From: Zymoseptoria tritici IPO323
Taxonomy: Eukaryota; Ascomycota; Dothideomycetes; Mycosphaerellales; Mycosphaerellaceae
Assembly: GCF_000219625.1 (NCBI RefSeq)
Contig: NC_018218.1
Span: forward strand, 3,224,001-3,288,000
Direction of reading: 5' to 3'
DNA: 64,000 nt
Position numbers and translations under genes: made by a program. Shown one piece after another: positions 19,831 through 31,151 of this stretch. Positions within the stretch are counted from its first letter, which is position 1. Every line of letters starts with the position of its first letter. Below the pieces are notes generated by a model. It did not search any database, was not told the DNA's origin, and worked only from the letters and a program-made list of their open reading frames with translations.

Positions 19831-22511
19831 ATGGCTCCTGTCAAGCGGGAACTAGGTCTCACCAAGCCCGGACCTTCGCGCACCACCCGAAATAGAGACA
19901 GCATCCCCATTCGAGCTCCGAGCCTCGCTCCGACCGTCACCGCGCCGAACAGTCCTGGCAGTGAAAACCACCCTACTCGATTCTCCTCCTCTGCGCTCAA
20001 CGACCCCGCAGCACTTTCTTCGAACGACATCGACGCGGCTGCGAGCTCGAGTTCCGACACGATGGCCAACGACCGCGACCGCGACAACGATGTCGACATG
20101 ACCGGTGAGGCGAGTGGGACGCCGCAGGACGCAATGCAAGTACTTGCCGGCAAGAGTGGACAGTTGATCCAGGGCATGCAGAAGCTCTCCAGTTTGAGCA
20201 TTGATGCTGCCGTGCCCTCCCTACCAAAGTTCATCGTTGTTGGAGACCAGTCCGCTGGCAAATCGAGTATGGTGGAGGGCCTGGGCGACATCAAGCTGCC
20301 CCGTGGTCAAGGAACCTGCACGCGCGTCCCGACCCATATCACGACCACGTCCGCTGTCTGGAACAATGCTGCTTGGACTGCGAAGATCTCGCTCCACCGC
20401 TCCTACGTCTTCGCTCCCAGCTCGCGTGGAAAGTATGCCAAGTGGGCTGAGCTTGGTCAGCTTGAAGTTGTTCCCTTCGCAACAATTTTCGACAAGGACC
20501 ACTTGGAAGTTGCCCTTCGCCGTGCTCAGCTTGCTCTCCTCAATCCTAAACAAGATCCCGAGTCCTTCAGCAACTTGGATTCCGCCAAAATCCCGGGCCA
20601 CGAGCTTCAGATCGGCTTCTCCCCAAACGTGATCAGTTTGGAGATCGCAGCACTGGGGTTGCCAGAGTTGTCGTTCTACGACCTTCCGGGTGCCATCAAT
20701 ACCACACCGAGCGAGAAAGACAGCTACCTCGTCGTCTTTGTGGAGGTGAGAATACTGTCCCCACCACTTCTCGCCACGAATAGTACTAACCGAGAAACTA
20801 GAGGCTCCTCACTACATACATGAGCGACGAAAAGGCTTTGATCCTTCTTGCGTGTCCTGCCAATCAGGACATGGAAAACTCCACCGCCAACAGGTACCTG
20901 CGGAAATGCAAAGCCGAGAAACGCACTATCGGAGTCCTTACTAAACCGGACCTAATGGAGGGGACTCAGTTCAAAGTGGACACGGTCAAAGCGATGCTGA
21001 ATGGAGAGCTGTACCCTCTCGGCTACGGTTGGTTCATCGCCAAGCAGCTGTCACACGATGACATTGTCGATGGTGTCGATCACGCACAGGCTCGTGAGAT
21101 GGAGAAACACTACTTCAACTCCTGGCCATGGAATGATCAACTTGTGGAGTTTGCCGAGCGCTTCGGAATTGTCAACCTTCAGCAAGCTCTCTCCCGGACC
21201 TTGACGCAACACATTTTGGACGCTTTACCAGGAATCGTCAACAGCGTTAATAGCCGTCTTCAGGCTGTGAAGAAGACTCTGTCCGCTTTCCCAGAGCGGA
21301 GCGCCGATCCTGGCATCGTGGTCAACACGGAGATCTACAAGCTGTACACCAATGTCAAAGACGAGCTTTCCGCAGAGACTACGAGCACCTACCGGGAGGA
21401 ATATCGACAGATTCTCGGTGAAGTTCGCACCAAGTTCAAGGAAGTCCGTCCGTGTGTCGATATCACTACCCCGGGCGTCGCGCAACCCATTGATCGATCC
21501 GAGTCGGTTGTCGTCTTGTCGTCAGAGGACGAGGACGAGGAAGAGTCACCCAGCAAGCGTTCCAAGACCAACAATGGCAGCGTAGCCACTCCGAGCAACA
21601 AGCGCCAACGCACGCCTGCCGCCCGGACACCAGTCTCGAACTCCCGTCAGCCAAAGCTGGAGCCTGCCGAGCTGCTTCGGCAACCGGTGCGCACGGTGTT
21701 CAAGCTGGATCAGGTCCAACACGAGTACGACTCCGCTCCCGGCGCAGACATTGCTGGCGAGACCTCATCCGTTGTGGACCAGAAGCTCTGCCTGCAGCCC
21801 CTCCCCGAGTGGTACCACGTTGCTGAGTTCATGCTCACCAAGATCGAGACCGCAGTCCGTCGTATGCTCGCCTCCACTCTCCAAGCCTCACTCGGCCATC
21901 TCTCGGCCACCCTGCTGTACAAAGCTGCCCGCCAGACACTGCTCACCCTGTTCAAACGCCTAGCAAATGAGCAGCGTCAGGCCTTCCAGCATCGCATCGA
22001 CATCGAGACTAGTCGCGCTGTGACCGTCAACAAAGCCGCGCTCGGCTCTGCCAAGTCCGCCGAGCTCGCTCGCCTGCAAGCTTCTCGCCGCGAACACCGA
22101 ATGCGAGAGTACTACCACATCATCGAGAGTCGCGGCCTCAAATTGCCGACGCAAGAAGTCATGAAGAAGAACGCCCACGATCCGGACTGGATCTCCAAGA
22201 ACCTCGGCTTCGACGAGTACGAGCGCGAGATCAATGCTTTGGTCCTGCCCCTCGCTTACTACGACATTGCTTCGGCTTCGCTCTTGGACACGCTCGCAAA
22301 GCAGGTCGACTTCGAGTTGATCGGTGGCTACAGGAAGGAGTTGCTGCCGCGCTTGCTGGAGGACTTGAAGGTCACTGACAAAGCTCACTGCGAGACTTTG
22401 CTGGCTGAGAGCGAGGCGAGTGAGAGACAGAGAGTTTCGCTGGAGAACGAGATGGGCAAGTTGGAGAAGGCCGTGACGGAGTTGAGCAGTCTGCCTGATG
22501 TCCATGGTTGA
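19831..22511 (+). CDS. Dynamin-family large GTPase with nuclear-type insert
   Basis: Two exons, 19831-20745 and 20802-22511, join in phase 0 to 874 aa. The start is the ATG at 19831, after a C/T-rich leader. The GTPase domain has G1 G-D-Q-S-A-G-K-S (138-145), switch I with the conserved Thr, G3 D-L-P-G (284-287) and G4 T-K-P-D (352-355); the exon join falls between G3 and G4 in a well-conserved segment. The middle and effector helices follow. An insert around residues 535-600 contains V-V-V-L-S-S-E-D-E-D-E (541-551), a typical SUMO-interacting pattern, then K-R-S-K and K-R-Q-R basic clusters. This suggests a nuclear or SUMO-linked location. It is not Vps1- or Dnm1-like in this insert; fungal Mx-like dynamins are the closest class I can name. 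A GED-like C-terminus is present. Confidence 0.88.
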
Positions 22512-22789
22512 GGCTTGCTCAGAAAGATCAGAATGAGAACGATTGCGAAATCTGGGGTGAGGTCGGAGAATTGCCCATGGTCCACGGAAGAATGAGATGG
22601 AACTCAAGATCAGGACCGCTTCGGCAAAAGGAAGCAGCAGGAAAGGCACGGGCGTCGAAATTGGGAATGAAGAGTTCACAGGCAATCGAACGCATCACGA
22701 AAGCAACAGGGAACAGAAAGAGTTGGCACATGACTAATTGTTATGGGACGCAAGTTCTAAACAGATGTACTGTACTACCACCTTTCTTT

Positions 22790-24688
22790 CTAGAAATTGA
22801 AGTCCTCAAAAATCACTTCCTTTCCGTCTCGGTGACCGACCCATTCTTCCACCAGTTTTCTCATCGGCAGTGGCATGCATAGAAAGTGTCTCTTCGCGTT
22901 GCTGTGATTTCCCAGCAAGTCCACGTCCTCCTTCGTCATTCTCCTCCGATACACTTCTGCGCCTGTAAGCTCGATCTTTGCAATACCCTTTTCTGCCGAG
23001 TCTTCTTGTTTCTTCTCGTCAACTCCACCGCCTGTAGTCACGAACAGCTTAACCGCCTTGCTCAGCTCTGGCTTCTTATCCAGAACATCCCTCACCAGAC
23101 CGAGGTCAGCTTCCCTTACAGTCCACAACACCTCCAACCTCTCCAGGTCCAACTTGTTCAGACTGGGTAACAGCGGCGTTATTCCCACACCAGCCGCGAC
23201 GAACGCGACCACCTCCTCATCCTTCTGCTCAACCCCGAATTCCCCTCCGAAACCTAGCACATTGACCTCCAACTCCCCTCTCGACCTTACCGACTCGCCA
23301 TCATGTTTGAACAAAAACTCCGTCACGACGCCCACCTTGCGGATCGTCATCTCAAACTCGTCCTTCGGTAGAGATGAGGCCGGCGCACTGGAGACCGTGA
23401 ATGTCCTCACCCAATCCTCATTCAGACTCCTCGGATCGTCGTCTCGCATATGTGAGTATCCGACGTCCAGATCCTTCGAGAAGTCCACCGTGACATACTG
23501 CCCTGGTCGGTGGACGGGCAGCTCTTGTCCCGAGCGGCTGTGTAACTTGAAGCGGAAGCGAGAGATGGTGGGCGTGAGGACAGTCTGAGAGAGTAACCTG
23601 GCAGTGAGTTCTATCTCGCTTGTGCTGCTAGGAGTAGTGGTTGGTTTCTCCGACGCGAGATGCCGGACGACGGGATTATACGGGCTGCGTTTTCCTTCGG
23701 TGCCGCGGAAGGTCAGAGTGGACTTGACGAAGCGGCATTCCGTGACCGTAAGTTTGACGGCAAGTTTGGTGCCAGGAAGCACGCCGCTTGCGTCTTTGCC
23801 GACGAGGATTTCGGTGTTGCCGGTAAGATAGAGCATGTCTCCTGTTTCGAAGTCGGGGATGCAGAGTCCTGCTACCGGATTGACCGAGAGGTTGCCAAGG
23901 GTTTGATAGAGCCGATTGCCGGAGTACTCTGGCCAGACGAGAACGGCACCTGCAGCATCCGAGCAAGAAGGAGAGTTGGATGCGAGACGTAGAAATCCGG
24001 GAGGGCCGCCGCGGTGGTTGGTATCCATATCCAGGGCATGCTGCGAGCTCGAAACAAAGAATAGGTCGGCGCGAGCTAGCAGATCTACAGCCTCATCCGG
24101 TATATACGATATCGGCTCCGATGAACCAGCAGGAAGCACGCGTTCCGGCCTCGAGACCGCTAGACTGACAGCCTTGGAGTTGAGATACTTCGGGCAATTC
24201 CCCAGACTCTGCTCGACCTTCAATACCAACTGCATACCCGCCACTTCACCCTCCCCTTCCTCCTTCTCCCGCGACAGAGCACCAGCGACCATCCTTCCAA
24301 AGAACTTGGTCCGCTTCCTCGTCTCCAAGTCGATCGTCAGTCCACTTACCATCCTCCCGTCCCCTTCCTCCCTTACGACCTCGCCCTTCCCTTCTTTCCC
24401 AACCAGTTCCTCCACCACCGGATCCCACTTCCCTGGTACCGCTGTCCGGATGCCAAGAATACCGCCACCGAGCGGTTGACTCAGACCTTTCTGTCCGCCG
24501 AGGAGGGTTGTCCAAGGCCGAGAACGAGAGTCGAGGGTTCCGAGTGCGATCAAAGGGACGACAGGGAGATGGTGGGAGAGTTGAGGGGAGAGAGCCGGGA
24601 CAGTAGGGTTGTCTTGCGAGGGGATGGAGAGGAGAGCGTGTAGGGTCTCTTCGCCTTTGTGCCATGGAAGGGCTTGAAAGAAGGCCAT
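22790..24688 (-). CDS. PNPOx-like / ferredoxin-reductase-type fusion flavoprotein
   Basis: A single exon of 632 aa. The N-terminal half (about 1-330) resembles the pyridoxamine-5'-phosphate-oxidase-like FMN-binding fold: F-F-V-S-S-S near the middle, M-D-T-N-H-R-G-G-P-P-G-F, and a G-N-L-S-V-N-P segment. The C-terminal half (about 365-632) is an FNR-type FAD/NAD(P)H reductase with R-T-F-T-V-S-S at 428-434 for FAD and G-V-G-I-T-P at 500-505 for the nicotinamide nucleotide. It would move electrons from NAD(P)H through FAD to a bound flavin. It lacks a C-terminal 2Fe-2S motif. The substrate is unknown; bacterial PNPOx-FNR fusions of similar plan exist. No signal peptide is seen, so it is probably cytosolic. 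Confidence 0.85.
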   Translation of the reverse strand: MAFFQALPWHKGEETLHALLSIPSQDNPTVPALSPQLSHHLPVVPLIALGTLDSRSRPWTTLLGGQKGLSQPLGGGILGIRTAVPGKWDPVVEELVGKEGKGEVVREEGDGRMVSGLTIDLETRKRTKFFGRMVAGALSREKEEGEGEVAGMQLVLKVEQSLGNCPKYLNSKAVSLAVSRPERVLPAGSSEPISYIPDEAVDLLARADLFFVSSSQHALDMDTNHRGGPPGFLRLASNSPSCSDAAGAVLVWPEYSGNRLYQTLGNLSVNPVAGLCIPDFETGDMLYLTGNTEILVGKDASGVLPGTKLAVKLTVTECRFVKSTLTFRGTEGKRSPYNPVVRHLASEKPTTTPSSTSEIELTARLLSQTVLTPTISRFRFKLHSRSGQELPVHRPGQYVTVDFSKDLDVGYSHMRDDDPRSLNEDWVRTFTVSSAPASSLPKDEFEMTIRKVGVVTEFLFKHDGESVRSRGELEVNVLGFGGEFGVEQKDEEVVAFVAAGVGITPLLPSLNKLDLERLEVLWTVREADLGLVRDVLDKKPELSKAVKLFVTTGGGVDEKKQEDSAEKGIAKIELTGAEVYRRRMTKEDVDLLGNHSNAKRHFLCMPLPMRKLVEEWVGHRDGKEVIFEDFNF

Positions 24689-25336
24689 TATGGTCGACGT
24701 AGCCTCGGTCTCAGAAGAACGGGAGTCAATGCGTGTGGAGTGCTTGTGGAGCTTTCGTACTTTGAGGTTGGTCGCGAAGTCTTGCTTGATGGACTTAAAG
24801 GACGACCACTGGAGAGTCGATGTCTTGTACTTTGGCTTCTCCTACCACGTCATGGCGCGATAATGAGCATCGTCTAACTTATCCAAGCTGCAAGACGGCG
24901 AGGATGTCTGGCCATATCATCTCTTACCAAGCAGTTTACAGCGAAGGATTCACCTATGACATTGACATGGCGTGCCGTCGGCTAATGGAAGGGTATAGCT
25001 TCTGCTTACATACACTGAACCACTATTCTCAGACCGGAAGTGAGCTGAGCAGCATGTGACAGTGGACGATCATTGGGAGAAGCTGGGAATATCGACGTGA
25101 CGTTGGTGGAAGAGAGTGGAACGATAGGAGGGAGGTGTTGCGTGTAAGCAGCTGCACAATCGCATTGTCACTCCGCTCTAAGCATTCCAGCAACGCCACT
25201 CTCCTCGAAATCAGCCGAACTCGTTCAAGTCTCTTCTGAGCAGCGGGAATCTGTAGACTTCAACACTTGCCGTTCTTGTCCGCTACTCCTCGTGTCAGAT
25301 CCTCCTGGACAAGCCAAAGTCGCATTCTCATCTCTA
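24689..25336. other. Intergenic, 648 bp
   Basis: This lies between two minus-strand genes: upstream of the PNPOx-FNR gene and downstream of the Rab gene. I see no gene or repeat. Confidence 0.6.
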
Positions 25337-26148
25337 TCAACAAGCACATCCCTCCTTCGCTCCACTATCCTTCGCATTCAAATTAACCCGATTCGCATCT
25401 CCGCCTGCCGCACCACTTCCGAGCGCCGCCTGCGTCGCTCCACCTCCGCCTGTAGCTCCCGCTCTTGCACCCTTCAGACTAGCCTCGGGAATCGCATTTG
25501 CAATCGCCGTGAACACCTCGCTCACGTTCTCGCCAGTCTTTGCGCTCGTTTCGAAGAACAGCAGTCCCTCTTCATCCGCATACCGTTTCGCCTCGGCTTT
25601 GGAGACCTTCCTCGCTGCAGCATCCACATCTTCGCCCTCCGGCGTATCCTCTCCCTCTGTATCCGCCTCCCCTGTGCTGTTCTCACCGCCTTCACCATCC
25701 TCTTCACACAGATCCAGTTTATTCCCCACCAGCGCAATCACAATTCCCGGACTCGCCTGCCTTTGCAACTCCGCTACCCAATGCCTCGCCTTGACCAAAC
25801 TGCTGGCTTTCGTGATATCGTATACGACCAGGGCCGCTTGGGCGTTGCGGTAGTACATGGGCGCGAGGGAAGCGAAACGCTCCTGGCCGGCTGTATCCCA
25901 GATTTCAAATTTAATGATGCGGTTGGGGAGGGTACATTTTTGCGTGAGGAAGGCGGCGCCGATGGTGGGTTCTTTGTTGGGTTGAAAAGCGTTCGAAACG
26001 AAGCGAAGGACGAGGGAGGACTGCGGTGAGGGTCAGTTTGTGTGAGGAATGGATGGCAGGGGAGGATGGGTACCTTTCCCACGGCAGCTTCGCCGAGAAG
26101 GACGAGCTTTACGCTGCTGCTGGGTTTTGGAGCTGAGGCGTCGGCCAT
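25337..26148 (-). CDS. Rab5-type small GTPase with acidic insert
   Basis: Two exons, 26148-26074 and 26020-25337, give 252 aa; the intron splits the P-loop after G-E-A-A-V-G-K. Rab5/Vps21/Ypt5 proteins control early-endosome fusion. Conserved elements are G1 G-E-A-A-V-G-K-S-S, switch I with E-P-T-I-G-A-A-F, G3 W-D-T-A-G-Q-E-R-F, the Rab5-typical S-L-A-P-M-Y-Y-R, G4 N-K-L-D-L and G5 E-T-S-A-K. The C-terminus ends G-C-A-C, a double-cysteine geranylgeranylation site. About 38 residues rich in Glu/Asp/Gly/Thr are inserted right after N-K-L-D-L, making it longer than the usual 210-220 aa. The C-terminal tail is Gly/Ala-rich. Confidence 0.93.
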
Positions 26149-28715
26149 TGTGGATTGTGCTGAGATGGGTGAGGTAGTAGAGGAGGTGTTCGCGGTGGCG
26201 CGGAGAGCACGGCCGAGATTGTATTCGGACAGTTTGGCGGTGGTGTCGCTCGTGAGTGTGTTCAGATGGAGCGGTTTCTCGGTGAATTGAATTTGTTGTG
26301 CTGTTGCTAGTTCGCAGGTGTTGAATGAGAAGTTGTTTCAAGCTGCTTGCTGTCGCCTTGGAGAAGGTCGGTGACGAAGCCACGAAGCCCCCGACGATCC
26401 GACAAATCCGGCGTAGGACAAGTGCAGCCTGAGGCAGGAGCTGTGTGGGAGCTTCTTATGGGAGCTTCTTATGGGAGCTTCTTACAGTGCCTTCCACTCT
26501 ACCTTGTTAACGACTACACTTTCGTAGCCCATTATTATCCTCAAAGCAAACGACAATAGCACTGTCCAGATCTTCTGGGACAACGACAACAGGGCCAAGA
26601 TAGAAGATCGCTCCTAGCCCTTTGACCCTTCCTGACGTACGAGCTGGCATACATTCACTCACTATTCAAAGATCTTGAGGACCACATCTCCACGATCATC
26701 CCATTCTCTCGGAAATCAGCTCGTCGTGCTCGAAGCACGTACACGTGGCGATCCAGTCCCTTCACGAGAACGAGGCCTGGTCATCGTCATGCACGCTCCC
26801 TTCCATGCTTGTACCACACCCACGAGAACCGGTAGCGAAGAGTTTCAAGACCCGTTGCCTGTCAGCACCGTCACTCCTGTCACATTGACCTGTCTATTCG
26901 AATCTGGTTGGCTTGTCAGCTCTCGACCAGCTTCTGCACGAGGTAAGGTAACGAAGTCTAGACTTGTTGCAGCCCATTGTGTGCGGATTGGCGCGGTGAT
27001 GTATATGTCGTACACTGTGCACAATGCTCCTGACTCCTGAGGCCGGGTTGCCTTGCCTCGTGGCCGTTTCATATCGTGTTCGCTCTTCCGAGTTTGGGGA
27101 TCTCGCCTTGCAGGGAGGGCTGGTCGTTGAGGAGTCCTGATGATGCTGTACCTGCGACGACTCACGAGCGATTGCTCGATTTGTGATCGAGGACTAGATT
27201 CGATTGCCTTGCTTCAATCTGTGACTGCGATATGGATGGCCTGGTTTCGCGTTGGCGATCGAGATTGACCATGATTGTCAACTCGTCCATCTTGTCCGGG
27301 CTGACCTCATTTCCGTTCATTAGCCATGGTGACTTACGAAGCACAACTTCCTCGCTGCAGCTCAAATGTCCATGGGTCTGTGCGAACCATTCGTCTGGTT
27401 GGAGCGATGGCGTATACCCATGCCCTTTTGTCAGAGATCCATGCATTGAGGATCGGATTGGTTGTGCGCGACATAAATCGCAACGAATTGAGTACTCCTC
27501 ATAGCGAAAGCAGGCAAAAGGTCTAGACGTCCAGCTGTCAGTCTGCAACCGCCCGAAGATTGATTACACTAGGTGAGACTCTCAAACATCAAAGGCGGGA
27601 GTGAAGCATGGCGATATGCTGGTCGGAAGCTTTTGACCCGGTCAGTCGATCGGAATGGCATGATTGGACACGAAGTGCCTATCCCAGTCGATGGATCTCG
27701 GAGGTGGGTTCCCAAGTTCGGTTAGAGTTTCACCGTGCAAAGCCAATCACGACGGCAAAGAACGACGACTGGAAGCTTGACTACGGCGTCTAAACTCGAA
27801 ATGTATGAAGGCGACCTCCTGAGTGCTTGGAAGGAGGTTGCAATTGATGGACGTTGGCGAGTCTGTTGGCGATTGATGGTGAGGCTTCCGAGGCGGTCTC
27901 AGCACGGCGCCAAAGGGGGAGAGAGGATGGATCGAGGCGAGAAGGAGGTTGATGGTCGTGAAGCATGGCGATGGCATGATCCAGGGCGGTGAACGGGCGT
28001 GCCTGCATTCGAATCAGGAACAGGAACAGGAACATGCATCGAAGCGGGGAGCAAATCAAGACGATGGATCGAGGAAGCAGAGGTGACGATCGTCGACTTG
28101 GCACTAATCTCGCGTGCTCTTCAAGCGTTTCGACTTGGTCGGGCGACCCACTTACTCCCGCCCGTCCTCTCGCGTCCCATCTTTCTTGCGACGACCAAAC
28201 ATCCCATCTGCACTTCCATTCCACCACCACCACCACGTTGCTGACACCACACCTCCCCGACGGACCGCCCAACCAGACGACGAACGCCCACACTCTCTTT
28301 GATACACCCTCTTCGCCTCACGCTCTTTACACGGGACACGACTCGTTCATTATCAATCCTCGATTCCTCCTCCTTTCGCGCGCCGGTCTGGAATCCGCTT
28401 CATCAATCAACAACTCTGCAATCCTCTTCAGCTGCACGGCACGGACGACCACACCGAGCGCTCACTTCTTACCGACATATCATCGACTTCACCACATGTG
28501 CTTCTCCGATCCCTCGATGCTGGTTTGACACCTGCAGCCAAACACGAACAACATCATCATCATCACAATCGTTTGACATCATCCCTCGTGCCGGTCACGA
28601 ACGCCGCATTCACTGCATTTCGATCCGATCTGGAACCTTGTGACCTCGGTCATTCCACGATCGCATCACAAGCGAACCACCCCCTTGGCTCGCTTCATCG
28701 AGCTCACGACACATC
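26149..28715. other. Divergent intergenic region, 2.6 kb
   Basis: This separates the starts of the Rab5-type gene and the ferric reductase gene. No gene with recognisable domains was found in it. It contains a triple 13-bp repeat near 26446 and a C/T-rich, probably transcribed leader from about 28200. I looked for an ATCWGATAA-type iron-regulatory GATA site upstream of the reductase and did not see one. Confidence 0.5.
26446..26484. repeat. Three tandem copies of a 13-bp unit
   Basis: TGGGAGCTTCTTA is repeated at 26446, 26459 and 26472 without change. It is a small direct repeat in the Rab5-reductase intergenic region. Confidence 0.85.
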
Positions 28716-30548
28716 ATGTCCTCACAAACAAGGCTGCTATCGGCAGCTATCCTCCCATCACTCGCAATGGCAGCAGGTGCTTATAAAAAATCGCCCGCCG
28801 AAGAGGCGGCGGAGCGTGCGGCGGAAGAAGTCAACAACAAGATGCTCAAATATACAGCCATCACCTGGGCCGCCGTCATATTATGCCTGCTCTTCTACCG
28901 ATGGGCCATCTACTTCCTCCAACATATCCGTCAACTAGCCAATCTCAACCACGGCACATCCTCCGATGGACGACAACGATATTTCAGCATCCCCGATTCC
29001 AATTGGGCCAAGATCAAGCGACATCTCATCGTTGCGCCTCTCTTCAACCGCCGACACAATCGCGAATTCCGCCTATCCGCAGCCATCAATGTCGGAACTT
29101 TGCCCGGGCGCATGCAGACTCTCTGGCTGGCCGGATACTTTGCTCTCAACATCACCTTCACCGTCTGGAATATCAACTGGAGCGATGGGAAGGAATTCCG
29201 GTCTCAAGGACTGTCAAGAAGCGGCATTCTTGCCGTCCTCAACATGATCCCTCTGTTTGTCCTAGCCGGGCGAAACAACCCTCTCATCTGGCTGCTCGGA
29301 ATCTCATTCGACAACTACAATCTGATCCACCGCTGGTGTGGCCGGATTGTCGTTGTCGAGGCCGTTGCTCACACTGCCTTCTGGATGTCAGGCAAGCTTA
29401 TCACGTTGGGTGCCGACAAGGGCTGGGCGGCCATGGGCGAGTCCATGTCTCCCGCCCACGGCGACTTTATCTTCAGCGGCACCGTCGGGTTTGCCGCCTT
29501 TTCCCTGCTGCTCCTGCAATCGCCTTCCATTGTGCGGCATGCTTTCTACGAAATCTTCCTCCACGTTCACATCCTCCTCGCCTTGACCGCTGTCGTCGCC
29601 GTGTGGATTCATCTCAAGGAGAAAGCCGCTCAGACCCTACTCCTTGGCGCCGTAATCTGCTGGGCATTGGAACGTCTGATGCGCGTATACCTCCTCGTCC
29701 GCAACAACTTCTCCAAACGTGGCGTCACCAAAGCCGAGATTGAAGCCCTCCCCGGCGATGCTCTTCGCGTCACTCTCCGCACTTCCCGCCCTTGGAAGTT
29801 TCGACCTGGCCAACACATCTACCTCTACATTCCTTCCATCGGGATGTGGACGTCCCACCCTTTCTCCCTGGCCTGGTCTGAGGAATCGTCCAACGTGTCC
29901 GGCGAGAAGGATCTTCCCATATCCCGCCAAGACATCTTCGCCGCTTCCACAAAATCCACCTCCCTCATCATCCGACGCCGAACCGGCTTTACCAATACCC
30001 TATACCGCAAAGCCGAAGCCGCCTCCACGGTTGGACCACTCCAAACGACCGCTTTCGTCGAAGGGCCGTATGGCAACCAATCCTTCCAGTCATATGGTAC
30101 CGTCATGCTCTTCGCCGCCGGCGTGGGCATTACGCATCAAGTCCCTCACGTCCGGGATCTCGTCGCAGCGTACGCCAACGGCACCGCTGCAACACGTAAA
30201 GTCGTACTCGTCTGGATCATCCAATCGCCCGAACATCTGGAATGGATTCGACCGTGGATGACCCAAATCCTCGGCATGGAGAAACGCCGCGACATTCTCA
30301 AAATCCTGCTCTTCGTCACACGACCGCGGAGTACCAAGGAAATCCACTCTCCTAGTGCGAGCGTGCAGATGTTTCCTGGAAAGCCGGATGTGTCTGCGCT
30401 GATTGCCAAGGAGCAGGAGCGGCAGGTGGGTGCGATGGCGATCAGTGTCTGTGGTACTGGAGGGTTGAGCGATGATGTGAGGAAAGGAGCGAGGGAGAGA
30501 ATGGCAGAGACGGAGATTGATTTCTTTGAGGAGGCTTTCAGTTGGTGA
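28716..30548 (+). CDS. Ferric reductase, NADPH oxidase-like transmembrane flavocytochrome
   Basis: A single exon of 610 aa. Fungal Fre proteins carry electrons from NADPH through FAD and two hemes to extracellular Fe(III) or Cu(II). A hydrophobic segment lies at about 7-22 and a first membrane helix at about 45-68. The ferric-reductase transmembrane core (about 135-310) has paired heme-ligand histidines: H205 and H219 on one helix, H285 and H299 on another. The FAD-binding domain has the H-P-F-S-L-A motif at 381-386. The NADPH domain has G-P-Y-G and A-A-G-V-G-I-T, and the C-terminus has V-C-G-T-G-G. The protein should sit in the plasma or vacuolar membrane. No siderophore or permease gene is adjacent, so a reductive iron-uptake cluster is not indicated. 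Confidence 0.93.
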   Translation: MSSQTRLLSAAILPSLAMAAGAYKKSPAEEAAERAAEEVNNKMLKYTAITWAAVILCLLFYRWAIYFLQHIRQLANLNHGTSSDGRQRYFSIPDSNWAKIKRHLIVAPLFNRRHNREFRLSAAINVGTLPGRMQTLWLAGYFALNITFTVWNINWSDGKEFRSQGLSRSGILAVLNMIPLFVLAGRNNPLIWLLGISFDNYNLIHRWCGRIVVVEAVAHTAFWMSGKLITLGADKGWAAMGESMSPAHGDFIFSGTVGFAAFSLLLLQSPSIVRHAFYEIFLHVHILLALTAVVAVWIHLKEKAAQTLLLGAVICWALERLMRVYLLVRNNFSKRGVTKAEIEALPGDALRVTLRTSRPWKFRPGQHIYLYIPSIGMWTSHPFSLAWSEESSNVSGEKDLPISRQDIFAASTKSTSLIIRRRTGFTNTLYRKAEAASTVGPLQTTAFVEGPYGNQSFQSYGTVMLFAAGVGITHQVPHVRDLVAAYANGTAATRKVVLVWIIQSPEHLEWIRPWMTQILGMEKRRDILKILLFVTRPRSTKEIHSPSASVQMFPGKPDVSALIAKEQERQVGAMAISVCGTGGLSDDVRKGARERMAETEIDFFEEAFSW

Positions 30549-31151
30549 TTGATGACGCTCCGAGGGAGTGGACGTTATGACGACACACAATTTTTCTTTC
30601 TCATGGGCATGCGTAATGGCGCTTACATTTTACGAATGGGTGGTTACACTTTTTCCTCCTTGGACTTGGAACTCGGAGCTATACTTCTTCCGCCTCTCTT
30701 CCTTGGTGAAAAGACGGCTTTTTGTCTCGAAGGCATTTTTGGACGATGCGAGAAGGAAGAAAGAAAGCCAGCCAGATCTGCGCAGCGAGCAGAATATCTT
30801 CAGCGCAAGTACAGAGCTGAGCACAGCTGGGAGAAGGCAAAGAGGGGAATGAACGAGGAGAATGACGGCATTTTGGAGAGAAGAAAGATAGAGGCACGCG
30901 CGGAAATACACGCTGTCCGAGGAACCAAGCAGAGATGGCGTATGTGCCCAGAGATATGGCGGCAGAGAGAGGCGGAAGTGGAGAACAGACTCCTTCCAAC
31001 ACAAACGGGAGGGATATTTGCGAAGCGTCTATAGCAGGCGAGCGATTAAGCGGATTGGAAATCAAAAGCTATACTTCTCATGTGATCTTGGGACCATTGT
31101 TTCCTTTTCAATCCAGCTATCCCACCTCCACAAGTTCCCATCTCAACCCAT
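30549..31151. other. Intergenic, convergent 3' ends
   Basis: About 600 bp lie between the ferric reductase and GST stop codons. It is purine-rich on the plus strand near 30740-30980, with no recognisable gene. Confidence 0.6.

Noticed and set aside
28000..28715. Separate small gene upstream of the ferric reductase
   Set aside because: Open frames at 27989-28938 are C/T-rich leader sequence overlapping the reductase start and show no domain.
9715..30548. A secondary-metabolite or iron-uptake cluster around the Zn2Cys6 factor, flavoprotein and ferric reductase
   Set aside because: Intervening genes are housekeeping types, and no synthase, permease or oxidase gene is present.
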